Source of the DNA: Cladocopium goreaui
Lineage: Eukaryota; Sar; Dinophyceae; Suessiales; Symbiodiniaceae
Direction of reading: 5' to 3'
Length of the DNA stretch: 64,000 nt
Assembly (NCBI GenBank): GCA_947184155.2
Contig: CAMXCT020002046.1
Span: 124,001 to 188,000 of the forward strand
Below the pieces are notes generated by a model. The model ran no database searches. It was not told where the DNA came from and saw nothing but the letters and a program-made list of their open reading frames with translations. The translations under genes were made by a program, and so were the position numbers. The first letter of the stretch is position 1. Every line of letters begins with the position of its first letter. Positions 27,540 through 38,807 of this stretch are shown piece by piece.

Positions 27540-30234
27540 GGTATGCAGTAGGGGATACAGCTCTTCCTCATTTATAATTATCAGGTTCATCATGCCACAT
27601 GCCTGGCCCCTACCGATTCAGACCTCCAACAGCTGGTAGCCACACTCATTTGTTGTTATGTGTGAGTGATAGCCTAGGCATAACAAACCGAGCAGCATGC
27701 TTTCCCCTTGCACTAGTGCTTAGAATGTGTTGTCCAGTCGAGAGCTTAGATTATACTAAGGCCTTCTCACACCATGAAGCCTATTGCATGAGCGCACGCT
27801 CTCGTAGCCGTTGCCTGACAATCATAGATGGGTGATGGAACTGTTGTCGTTATCCCCAGACGTAATACTGACGAGACTACCCCTCTCCCACTCTTCCCAC
27901 TAGTTAAGGTACGTGAATTCGTCGTCTAACCCCTGGTTTTTGCCCTTAGCAGAGCCACAGTAGGCGTAGTGCCTCGGTTTTTGATTCTGTTTTTGATGTT
28001 TAGGTCCCTGCCTGCCGTGGCCCTCCCTCCCCCTCGGATGGTCCTCGTTGGCGCCTTGGCCCAGGTTTTACTGGTCCCTCCCTCTGGGTATCGTTGCTTT
28101 CGGCGACGGCCTGGTTGCCGTGCCTCTGTGCGTGGAGTGTTTGTTGCGCATTGCCTCCCCTCTTCATTCTGTCTCATGGCAACAAAGGCCTTTGGCCCTG
28201 TGTGGGGATCTTTCCCTCTACACCATGCTTCCTGTGTTGTTGGGGTGCTGTGTGCTCCCTCACTGAGGTATTCATCATCGTATGATCCTTGGCCCCTTCT
28301 TGGACTCCGCTAAGGCACGTTCGTATCCCTTCTAGTGCGTGTGTGTCCTTTCTCTCTCTGTCCTCTGCTGCCTCCTGGCTCCTCTCCTCGTTTCTTCTGT
28401 GTGGCTTGTGGTGTTGCATGGGTTGTACTTTGGCCGCTCCCCCCTCTTTGCTTCCCCCATGATGGCAGGTTTCTCGTTGGTTGGTCGCGTGGTGTTTGCT
28501 TCCTCTGTTGCCTGGATACCGAGGTTACCGCTCTGCATAATAGCTCTGTCTTTTCACCATGGCTACATTGATCTCATATGGTAGTTACTAAGGATTCGTC
28601 CGAGGTGGGGCAGTTTTTGTTCATCGTCCCCCCCTTGTTTCCCCTTTGAATTCGTTTTGTGTTTGATTTTAATTTGTCATGTGGCTTCCTCTTTGGCTGT
28701 ATTGGGAAGGGCCCTTCTCTCTCTGTTTTGTTCCTGCGTATTTTTCGAGAGGGGCGGTAGATTCCCGGTAGAGCCATGGACTAGGCTGCACTGCAGTGAG
28801 CTCTACTGGCGCTGTCCAGTTGTGCTTCCTGCAGTTCAGCCTGGAGCGCCCGAGTGCAGCAAAGCCTGCCCACATGGTTCGTTGTGAGGATTTTCTGTAT
28901 TGCTCTGGCATATGGCCCACTCGGTGGGAGAGTGGCCTGGTCTGGAATATACAGCTGACTTACCGTGCATCTGGTCCTCTCCGCAGAACTTGCTGGGACG
29001 ATGACGCCTAGTGACTCCTGTCTGAGTATCTGGTGCTGGAGCAGCGAACCACTTCATCCTTCTTAGTTTCGGGGAACAAGTTTGACACCAATGCGAATGC
29101 GACTTTTGCATACATAGCGGCAGTATCATACTGGAAGTGCTCACGAGCCCATGCTATGGTCGGAAGCATCATCTGTCTGTCATGGCCGTATTGTGCCGGT
29201 CAGGCCTTTCGCCACCTTTTCACCCACGGCCTTAGGGTCTTGGGCCCAAGTCTTATGACGGTTCCTGCAAGTGCCCTCACCATTTTGCAGGCTGTCAGTG
29301 CTCTCCTCCCCATCTAGGGGGGGAAATAGATTACAGTCCCTTGCGGTGGTGTATACTGACAGGAACAGACTGCCTTGCATACGCTGAACGATACAGGGTG
29401 AACAGCAGCGATGCGGAAGTTGCTATATTGACAAGACGTTCATACAGGCGGCCTCTGTCGAGCTACACATCAGTCTGCCTGCAATACTGGACTCGCTTCT
29501 CTGTTCTCAGGTAAGACAGTCTGGGCAATCAGGTACTATACTTCATGCACCGCCGCAATTAATTAGTTTGCATGTTTTTGAGGATGATACAGTGGCTAAG
29601 GTCACTGTATCCAAGGCAAATCTGAGAGTTTTTTGTTTTTGGTTCTTGTTGGGCCCTGCCCCGTTCTTTGTTGCTTCGCTGTTTTGCTTTGTGGCGAAAC
29701 GCAAATCTGGCTGGGGGATTTGCGGGTCGTTTTTGGTTGTGGTTTTGTTTTGTTTGGTTTGTTTCTCGTCATGATTTGCCAGAGATTTTGGACCACACGT
29801 GTCCTGTACACTACTGCTTTTCACTGCTTACGCAATTGTAAGGACCGTGCCTAGTGCGAATCGGCCAAACCGGAGGAAAAAAAATGGGCAGTAGGGAGCT
29901 GGAGGCTCGCTTGCTGACCGCAAAAGACACAGGCAGTCTCGCAAGTCTTGGGCCAGGGTGTGTGGTCATTGTTGCAATTAGGGGCTTCCACTGGCGTCCA
30001 AAGGCTCTGAAGCAGCAATACTTGCGTCTTGGTAAGACTGCGCTTTTGCGGGACATGTGGTTTGGCGACTATTTTACTCCCTCTAACGAAATCGCAGCCT
30101 GTGGGGGTGTGTCCATAGCGGGGGTGCCTCATCGACTCCTGTGTTGCCCGCAAGGTTCAACTGGCGTTTTACAGCCAGATCCTTCAACATGCTCAAACAC
30201 CCAGGGCCAGTGTCTTGAGACTTCCCAGACGACC
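27540..30234. other. Pyrimidine-rich non-coding region
   Basis: There is no convincing ORF in 2.7 kb. Long C/T-rich runs (for example 28010-28560) create short hydrophobic ORFs rich in F, L, S and C that look like composition artefacts. GATACAGTG/CACTGTATC at 29586-29611 is a perfect 9-bp hairpin with an 8-nt loop. The region may be a decayed continuation of the cluster. Confidence 0.4.
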
Positions 30235-30286
30235 AACCCTAAAACCCTAAAACCTTAAACCCTAAAACCCTAAAACCTAACCCCTG
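30235..30286. repeat. Interstitial telomere-like tract (CCCTAAA/CCCTAAAA)n
   Basis: About seven degenerate units of CCCTAAA or CCCTAAAA lie together. TTTAGGG is the reported dinoflagellate telomere repeat. The tract sits where pyrimidine-rich DNA gives way to AT-rich DNA. Confidence 0.75.
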
Positions 30287-30469
30287 AAAACTTTGAATCC
30301 TAAACCAGAAAACACAGCGTATACGCAGTATTTTCTGCAATCTCTCCTATCATATTCGACAACACGACATCCTCAATGTTAGTGTCTGGGCAACACACGG
30401 TGTTTGTGAGTCATTAGACGTATGTAACATCATGTACAGTAAACTATTTTTGTATATATTTACATTAGT

Positions 30470-30830
30470 GCACACATATATACATATATATATATATATA
30501 TATAATTAAATTATATCTATAATATAATACGTATATATATATATATATCTATTATATATATAAATTAGATAATATCTATTATATGTTTATGATTAATTTA
30601 GACGTCTTTCTTTTAACAAAGAGCGAAAGTGTGCTCTGACGTCGCATCGAAGACGCACAAACCTCGGGAGGAGCTGCGATGCCGAGCCTTGCCTTTGGAT
30701 GAAGTTCTGGAAGCGCAGGCAGAATCCACTGAGTACAGTGATATATATATATATATATTTTTTTTTAATATGCAATATATATATATGTATACATGTATAT
30801 ATATGTATATATATATATATATATATATGC
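30470..30830. repeat. AT-rich microsatellites
   Basis: TA and TATG runs occur at ~30475-30600 and ~30738-30830, separated by ~130 bp of ordinary sequence. Confidence 0.85.
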
Positions 30831-30934
30831 AATTTTATCATGGTTAATAAATGTTAGACTCATTTTCCATACTCCAAGAAGTTCACTGTCCTCCGGATCT
30901 TAGCCACATTGAAAACAACTGATTGATCGGTTCT

Positions 30935-31052
30935 TACCCTCTGGTAATTTAACAGTTGGCTATTGAAAATGACCATAGAAATAGATATTTATAGTGGATT
31001 TTCCCATTAAACATGGTGATTTTCCATAGTTATGTTTAATTACCAGAGGGTA
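30935..31052. mobile_element. Introner-like MITE, copy 1
   Basis: It is a 118-bp foldback with ends TACCCTCTGGTAATT...AATTACCAGAGGGTA. The outermost TA on each side may be a TA target duplication. The terminal repeats contain CTG|GTAA on the left and TTACCAG| on the right, a GT...AG pair. Related copies are at 34576, 35229 and 36285. Confidence 0.82.
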
Positions 31053-32772
31053 TATCCCGTAGATGGTCAAGGTGTGGGTCAAGACAAGATTCGACTTCCA
31101 TAAAAAATGCAAAAATGCCGGCGCCAATGCTGGCACCAGGTTCCACGTGGAGTGTGGAAATGCAACAAGTGCAAGCGCTACAATCCCCCTGCCAAGTCTA
31201 GAACCAATGGATCTCAGAGACAGAATCAAGCCTTTGCACTCAGTATGTTCCACATTGCTCCGCTTCGCTTTTCGGCGTCAGTTTTTGGTGGCTTTGTGCT
31301 GAATTTGATTCAAGAAGACAACCTAATTAATTGGTCTTGTGGTTTTGTGCTGCACAATCACTTATTTTCCATTCAATAACACGGGGTCACTGCAGAGGGC
31401 ATTGGAGAAAGTAGATCAAATGAGTGGCAAGTTTTCATTAGTGATATGTTTGTTATTTTGATAATTTTGATAGTTTCATTTTGGCTGGCAACACTTCAAG
31501 CTCTCCCTTTTTTGGTGATATTTTTGGGTGTGGACAGCCTTCGGTGAACTTCGGTGCTGTTGCTGTACCCCAACTCCACTGAAAGGCGCCTAGAGAAACC
31601 CTTGTGCTATTGCGGAGTGGTCCGGCCCAGCAGCGCAGCGAGACCCAAGGATGACAAGGTGCTGTGATGGGATTAAGGGGGACACTAATAGAGAGTACTG
31701 ATTTATGCCACTGCCACTTTTGTGTGCATAGATCATCATAAATCATCATAAATCATCATAAATCATCATAAACATCATAATCATCATAAATCATGATAAA
31801 TCATGATAAATCATGATAAAGCATCATTTTTCTCATGATAAAATAAATAATTCATGCAGTATTCGAAAGATCTCTACCGCAGTCAATTCGAAAGATCATC
31901 GAAGTATCCCATGGTATCTCCCTTCCATCCAAGTTCTTCCACTTGTGACTGAAAATAGGGTAGCTATCGAAACCATTGAATTCATGAAGTCACACTTCTC
32001 CACGATCCAATAAGTCCCAGACAAACTTGTGGGTGCTTCCATTTTGATAGCTATCAAAATCCTACCCAAATGATCCTAAATTATACCTAAATCAAATATT
32101 TATATGCAATATAATCCACAATTTGGATCCAATGATCCTAAATATACCTAAATCATCTTTAATCCAAAGTGAAACATCCACGATTCCATCCACAATTCCA
32201 TCAGAATTCCATGATTCCGCCAGGATGACGAGCATCCTGGATTAACGGTGGTCGTGGCGGACAGCTTCCAGGAGAGGGGCTTGCTGCTGGAAAGTAGGCT
32301 TTCCTCATGTGAACTTGTATGGGTATGGATCAATACCTATTAATACCATTTTTAATGGGATGAACATCCATTTACCAGCTATTTTGGGGTTCACTAGGTG
32401 CCAGGGTTTTGACCAATAGCCGTATCCTTAATGGTCATAATCAAATAGGATGTTTAAAATGGAGCCCTGAGCCAGAAAAAATACCTAAATATTCAGCTGT
32501 AAAATGCACTCCTTTAGAACAATGGTAGTCATTAGGTTCACAATGTGGCAAATTCCAAGAAGAAATTCCACCCTAGAAGAGAAAACGGGATTTTTATCTC
32601 CACTTTTTTCAGCATTAGCTGCAACAGAAGTAATGTATTAGTCATATAAAAAAGGCAAAGTCTGACAGTGGAAATTCGTTCAGGTCATACGAGTCATAAA
32701 CTATCCAGTTATCCTTCTCATAAACAAGAGCGTTATCCTTCTTTTTGTGTGGCAAACATCATGAACATTTGA
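31053..32772. other. AT-rich intergenic DNA
   Basis: A short + strand ORF near 31107 encodes a Cys-rich stretch (KCNKCKRYNPPAK) that might be an exon remnant but has no other support. At 31735-31815 a tandem repeat of ~11 bp (AAATCATCATA) is present. Nothing else is seen. Confidence 0.4.
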
Positions 32773-32880
32773 TATAATGTCAACCCCGGATTAATAAACC
32801 ATGGTTTATTAATTAGGGGGGTACTCCCCCAATAGTCATTAAACAGCCTAGGGGTTTATTAATCCAGGGTTGACATTATA
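32773..32880. mobile_element. MITE with 28-bp near-perfect terminal inverted repeats
   Basis: Left end TATAATGTCAACCCCGGATT... (32773-32800) and right end (32853-32880) are complementary over 28 bp with one mismatch. The total is 108 bp with no coding capacity. Confidence 0.85.
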
Positions 32881-34469
32881 TATATATACATCGTTTTGAA
32901 ACCTAGGGATACACTACTGTCATGTTTCCATTGGAAATTGTGGTGGTACTTTGTAAACCACATTCGCCTTTGAAAAAAATGAATCGTCTTTGAAACACAA
33001 CCTTAATTCATCTACAAGGCCTATTTCAGTTTGAAAATTAAGGAAACTCCCTGGTGTTTTCAAACAGGTGTGGAAGTACATAACAATGTTGAATGAGTTT
33101 GAGCTGCACAGCGCAGCAGTTGACCAAAGAGAATGCAGCACATTGAGCTAAAGGCAAAATTGCAAACAATATCAGGCAATGCAGTTGTTTTCACTTGCTT
33201 TCATTGCCCAAAGAGAAATATCTGTATATAGTCTATGAAGTTGTATGCCTGTGCTACATTCCCAGCAGACAATGCTTTGAAGATATGTTCTTCAAAGAAA
33301 TGCAATTTTCCTTACAAAGCGTCCACTTCAACCCAAGAGTTGTTGTTATTTACAAGCTGGTGGTTGCTTTGAGCTAGTCAAATGTTTTTTTTTCAGGAAG
33401 AAATATTTTTGTGAAGGTCGGATTTCTTTTAAGAACAATATGTGTTATCTGCGATGTGTATTGCGTTCTAAAGTGCAATATTGATGTCTTTCCTTTATTA
33501 AATAATGGTAACATTCCTTCAGGCAGATGCTGTTTTCTTCAAAGATTGAATACTTAACTAAAAAAAATGCAATCGTATGTAACAAAATGAACAGCTTAGT
33601 TTAAATAACAGAAACAATATTGTGTCAAAATATGCACTGTGGCCTTTAAAGATGTAACATTCCTCTCAAAGAAGCTCAGGTGACCTGTATGTTTCAAAGT
33701 AGCACCATTTCTTTAAAAAATGTCACACCCCTTGCAAAGAAACCCAGCTGCAATTTGTTTCGAAGGAACAACATTGAAGGAAATGTTTTACTCACCAAAA
33801 TTGAATCAGCTGCATCTTTTGAAAGTTACATCATGATTTGAACATATGTAACAATCCTTTCAATCACACCATTTCTGTGTAAATATGTCTGTTACTCCTG
33901 TCTTTCAGAACTCCTGAAGACAAGTGGCCAATGTCCCAACTATCACACCATGGCCTCAACAAAGGCACCTCTAGATTTGGATCATCCTCTGCTGAGCGTG
34001 AACAGCGTGATGTGATCATAACTGCACAGAGGGGTTGTTAGAAAATGAGTATCAGGCCGCTGTTGTCGTACAGCAAAATTTAGATGGTTAGTAGATAGCA
34101 AGACTACTAATATACTTAGTACTATATTTTGTAGATAATAGTATAAATGTATATATACTTTATACAAACTAAAAATTCGTCTATAGTTAGTTATCTTCAT
34201 ATGCGCACGATTTGTCATGACGTCAGCAGTCTGGGAGTTGCCGAAAGGGCCTTCTGGTTGAACGAAAACATCTTCTCCAGTTTGTGTTTGTACAACACCA
34301 GGAATACAGTCTTTTTGTATCTTTTTGCAATATGGGTAAAACAATCATGTTTATCATCCCCCAGAAAAATCACCATTATTTCAAATAGGTGGTATAAAAT
34401 TAGGTATGTTTACCATTTCCAGTGGTGGTAAACATTTTACCATGTTTTACCCACATCTGTTTGTACCGA
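32881..34469. other. AT-rich intergenic DNA
   Basis: No gene or clear repeat is seen in 1.6 kb; many short clusters of A or T runs. Confidence 0.4.
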
Positions 34470-34584
34470 CCAGCGAGTCCAGCAGAGGAGCTGGTGATTG
34501 ACAGCGAGCGACATGTTTTCTTGGATGTCTATGCGGACTGGTGTGGACCATGCCTCCAGGTGGGGATTTTTTGGATACCCTCTG
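34470..34584 (+). CDS. Thioredoxin-like gene, exon with WCGPC active site (partial)
   Basis: Codons for LVIDSERHVFLDVYADWCGPC lie in frame; WCGPC is the thioredoxin redox active site, preceded by the usual hydrophobic beta strand (VFLDVYA). The 5' boundary is not certain: AG dinucleotides near 34482 would serve as acceptor. Two donors are possible, GTGGGG at 34560 or the GTAATT inside the following MITE at 34585. Only the latter keeps the downstream exon in frame. The gene may be a fragment, since I cannot find the C-terminal part of the fold. Confidence 0.5.
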
Positions 34585-34685
34585 GTAATTTAACGGTTGG
34601 CTATTGAAAATGGCCATTTATAGTGTGTTTTCCCATGAATAGCATGGTGATTTTCCATAGTTATGTAAACGTTTACCAGAGGGTA
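34576..34685. mobile_element. Introner-like MITE, copy 2, inside a thioredoxin-like gene
   Basis: It is a 110-bp foldback with the same ends as copy 1. GT of the left terminal repeat (34585) and AG of the right one (34678-34679) would define a 95-nt intron. Removing it joins TCT G to AG GGT AAC TCG and keeps one open frame across both flanks. Confidence 0.72.
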
Positions 34686-34866
34686 ACTCGGAGATATATC
34701 TGGTGACAGCGGACGAAAAAATAGCAACGCGCAACGCCTTTCAGGCAAAGCCACATTTTCACAAGTTGGTGGGAAGCTCAGGGAAGTGTTGCGGGAGTGT
34801 TGAGATATGTTGGTTGATTGTTGTTTCTACAGCGAAAAGGGAGCAGAATCTTGTGGATGTTGAATC
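34680..34866 (+). CDS. Thioredoxin-like gene, possible second exon
   Basis: In the frame that follows splicing out of the MITE, the sequence reads EIYLVTADEKIATRNAFQAKPHF. This resembles the D-x-x-x-(I/L)A...P-x-F segment with cis-proline in thioredoxins, about 35 residues after WCGPC (typical ~40). The frame runs to TGA near 34864. Distance and motif fit, but the intervening helix is atypical, so a decayed gene is possible. Confidence 0.38.
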
Positions 34867-34931
34867 ACATTGAATCACCATGATCCTTGGAGGTATAGAT
34901 GCTGTACTTGTGACAAGTGCTGATGAGTCAT

Positions 34932-34968
<37 letters not shown>

Positions 34969-35228
34969 TTTATCCGACAATCATGAGTTAGACCAGTGAT
35001 GATGGTTTTTACTGGAAACAAGACTGACAATTCTACTGATCCTGGCGCTGCTTTTTCATATTGGTGGCACTGGCGATCATGGTGATAGCTGGCAGAACCC
35101 AATGCTGACATGCTGGGAAAATCATGGGAAAATCATCGAACGAAATCTGGTATATTTTCCAGCCATGTTTCATTGCCAGAGGGCAAGGAAAACCACTATT
35201 TTCTGCCAATGTTCCATTGATATTCCAT

Positions 35229-35336
35229 TACCCTCTGGTAAACTAACATAACTATGGAAAATCATAATTTTTAATGGGAAAATCCACTATTTCTATGGCC
35301 ATTTTCAATAGCTATGTTAGTCATAACCAGAGGGTA
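35229..35336. mobile_element. Introner-like MITE, copy 3
   Basis: A 108-bp foldback TACCCTCTGGTAAAC...AACCAGAGGGTA whose interior is in inverse orientation to copies 1 and 2. GT and AG are kept. A decayed half-copy with GCCAGAGGGC lies just upstream near 35176. Confidence 0.78.
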
Positions 35337-35568
35337 ACAATCCATGAATTATTCCCATCTCCTTTCAGATCCCATCAATGGTCATCTATGATCTTTCCAT
35401 AGCCTTTCCGCGCCGGCTAAGGCTGCTTTGCTCCGTGCCTGTGATGACATTGGCATTTGCGGTGCGCAGCCCAGCATTTTTAGCGTCGCCGATGTCTTGG
35501 GAGCCTGCTGTTCGAAACCGAAGCCACCCGTTTCTGTAGGAACATAGTCAAGGATATCATTGGTTTAA

Positions 35569-35616
35569 GGGAAAATCTTAACCGGATTGATCGGGCTTTC
35601 CGGTTAAAATTTTCCC
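35569..35616. repeat. Short inverted repeat
   Basis: GGGAAAATCTTAACCGG and CCGGTTAAAATTTTCCC face each other across a 14-nt loop with one mismatch. Confidence 0.7.
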
Positions 35617-36284
35617 ATGATCCAATTCTATGAGGATAAGATTGCAAATTTCAGCAGTAAATGTGAATATACTTCCATGATGTGCAATTTTCATGTATAA
35701 AAAAAATGATTATGAACGTAGGGATTCCTAAAGTGGAGAGACCAGGAAAATAAAGAGCCGTGGCTGCATCATCAGGCCACCACGTGGTGAATACATCGAC
35801 GTGACTGTTCCACTTGAGCTCGTGTGTACCACGAAAGTGGGGATTCTTGCAACTATGTTGGTTGGTTTTTCCATATATGGAGTTAGGTCACTTGAGTGAA
35901 TATCTCCCAATCACCAGCCATGAAGGACTCATACATTGTAAGGCTTCCTACTATGGGATGGATGACCATACCATATATACAATCTTTTGACCACGGCACA
36001 TATCAGGTAGCCCCAAATTTGATGATTTTAATATATGTGTAGTATATATATATATATGTATATACACACACACTATATTCTTAAGATCATGTCCCCCCAT
36101 ATTGCTGCCTTGACTTTTTTCTACCACGAATTATCCTTTGCCGCAGCACTTGCAGTGAACAGCGGCTGGCCCTTAAGAAACACGGTCCCCGGTCCCGTCG
36201 GCGCTGAATAACTTGCGATGGCCTTGCAGTACCATCAAACATTCATCCACTTCCAGGAGGGGTACAGTGATGAAACCATGGATG

Positions 36285-36446
36285 TACCCGGCCTGGTAAT
36301 GACTAACATAACTATGGAAAATCACAATTTTTCATGGGAAATTTCACTATAAATAGTGATGTTATGGAAAGATCCACCATGCTATTCATGGGAAAATTCA
36401 CTATAAATAGTGATTTCCCATACTTATGTTAAATTACCAGAGGGTA
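36285..36446. mobile_element. Introner-like MITE, copy 4 (expanded)
   Basis: The right end TTACCAGAGGGTA is intact, while the left end is degenerate (TACCCGGCCTGGTAAT) but keeps CTG|GTAA. The interior duplicates TTCACTATAAATAGTGAT, giving 162 bp. Downstream sequence (36447-36672) is open in one frame and protein-like, but I could not join it in frame to an upstream exon. Confidence 0.72.
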
Positions 36447-37560
36447 ACACACCGCGCTTATTCGAGGACAAGCTGATGGCAACATATGGCAAGATGATGT
36501 ATTACATGACTCTAGGATACGTAACAATGACAAGCTGGATGACAGCACAAAAAAATCGGTCGGTTTTTTTCGTCACATATGACGTTGGCACACCCTACAA
36601 GGCATCAGATGGAGATCATCCGCCAATAGAGCACATCATAGATGTCCCAAATTCCCATTGCTTGGTTGATTAATAGTTTGTTGAAACCCCTTTAACAACA
36701 GGTTTCTATGATGATAGATGATATACCAGCATTATACCAGCTCCCGGCCCCTCTATTTTTACCATTTTAGGACATTATTGGAGCACATGACAAAAATACA
36801 CGGCCCTAGCTTGCAGATCGTCGCAGAAAGATGCACCAGCAAAATCCTGCACCAGTTGATAGGTGGTTTATCCCATCAACTGGATGGATTATTTATAATA
36901 TATATATATATAATATAACACTAATATCCACCCAGTTGATGGGATATATTAGATTATTAATCTTATCTATATGATATATTAATAGTTTATATATAACAAT
37001 ATATAATATCCATTCGATTATTAATAATATAAATCCCTGATATGGTGGATAGGGTTTCAACATGTTTCAACCATCCAAGGTGGTGCAGGATTTCTTCCAT
37101 CCACAGTAGGATTGCCCTGGACGTAACTGCATTGCGCATTGTTTTCCAATGCGGAATGCTGAGGGCATTCCGTTGCAATGTACCAATAACACATATAAAA
37201 AAACATATTTCACCACAGACCTTTCAATTATTTTCCATTCCATTTCATGATAATGATATCGTAATTAATGTCCTGAAATGATAATGGTATCGTAATTAAT
37301 GATAATGATAATGATATCATTACATACCATAGGTATTCTCCATTTCATGATATCGTAAGCCCGACGTAAAGTGTGACAGTCAGATGCCAACTGTGAAAAT
37401 CCAGACCATTGGGACCATTGGTCCCATGGATAGCTTGAGGAGGAGGGCCCAAAGAAGCGCAGTTCCAGTTTGCCACCATCGTTTGGCCGTCATCACCTCA
37501 AGATTGCCGGCCAAATTCATTGATTGTCCATTTCAGAAATTGATTGTCCATTTCGGGAAT
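36447..37560. other. Intergenic DNA with small palindromes
   Basis: An open + strand stretch to 36672 has moderate coding character but no known motif. CCAGTTGAT (36852) and ATCAACTGG (36874) form a hairpin, and a third copy lies near 36931 beside AT repeats. Confidence 0.35.
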
Positions 37561-37840
37561 GCTTATATGTATGATGCAGCCTCCCAGAACCCCCCCCAAA
37601 GGGTATGGGTATATAGGTATAGGGCTATGGGTATACAGGAGCTATGTTCCCCGCCCCCCCCCCGTGGGTGGGTGGGGGGGTGTAGTAGTAGTTAGTTGTA
37701 GTGAGTAGTAGTTAGTTGTAGTGAGTAGTAGTTAGTAGTAGGAATGGGTATGGATATACAGGAGCTATGTTCCCCGCCCCCCCTGTATATATATATATAT
37801 ATGTAATGTAATGTAATGTAACGTAACGTAACGTAACGGT
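37561..37840. repeat. Low-complexity block
   Basis: Poly-C/G tracts, TAGTAGTTAGT repeats, a duplicated ATACAGGAGCTATGTTCCCC segment (near 37633 and 37754) and TGTAATG/TAACG pentamer repeats follow one another. Confidence 0.8.
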
Positions 37841-38736
37841 TGGCTTTTGAACCTCCACCTAATGCGTCAATGATGTCAATGTGGCTAGTGAAATTCTGTT
37901 CATGTTGTTTCTACATCTTCTTGGTTGTACCTGCCAGAGATGATTCTCTTCACCACCGTTCTAGTGGATGGGCAGCCGCTGGAGGGATACGGGCTGTGGT
38001 CATATGCGACAAACGTATGCGGTACGGGCGGTACAGGCAGCACGCGTCGGGATGGAGTCTTGGTACAGAGTGTAGCTTGGGTTGGCAGCATCAGGTCAGG
38101 TGAGTTGGGAAACAATGTTTAGATTTGTTGAGATTTGTTGAGACGGAGTATTCTTTGGAGAGGGGTGGAATGTTGCCATTCGGAAAAGGTCGGAGGGAGT
38201 CGTTCGTTTGGCGGTTGGGGGTCCAAAGGAGACTTAGGGACATGGGCCACATGGGCCACATGGCTTCAGATCGCAAGGGTCGCCGCAGTGAGTGACCTTG
38301 CCTGCATTTGTAGCAGCCAAGCATTGTAGAGTCTGTGGGTGTGCTGTAGACTGTTGACGGAATGCAGTTGCGAGTGGCAAAGATGGGTGGGATGGCTGTC
38401 GCTAAGAAATCGTTTACTTCCGGGCTTGCCGGCTACAGAAGCTTTTTCCTCAGATGTTTTCTTCATTTGCAGGGTTGAATACTGTTGAATTGCCCCAGGC
38501 AGCGATGAATCTGAAGAAGCAAAGTACGTGGGCGGATTGCTCCACAAAACCGGAGAGACCTTTGAGTGGCCCATTGATCAGGGGAACCAATCCAAGGGCA
38601 GCCTCGGGCATCCTGAAGTCTCTTGGATCTTGTCAGAGGTGTTTTTTCCTGTGCAATCTCCTTAAGTTTGGTGCCTCGAATCAACACCTTTGCGACTAGC
38701 AACCTGCCTTCAAGACTAAGGCTCTTCAAATCTATA
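37841..38736. other. Intergenic DNA
   Basis: Only short ORFs without recognisable motifs; I see nothing firm. Confidence 0.35.
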
Positions 38737-38807
38737 ATAGTCATCCCCAAATAGATGGAAAAGTAAATCGCCAGGATTTATTTTTCCATCTATTTGGGGA
38801 TGACTAT
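38737..38807. mobile_element. Short MITE, 71 bp with 26-bp inverted ends
   Basis: ATAGTCATCCCCAAATAGAT... (38737-38762) is mirrored at 38782-38807 over 26 bp without a mismatch that I can see. Confidence 0.85.
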
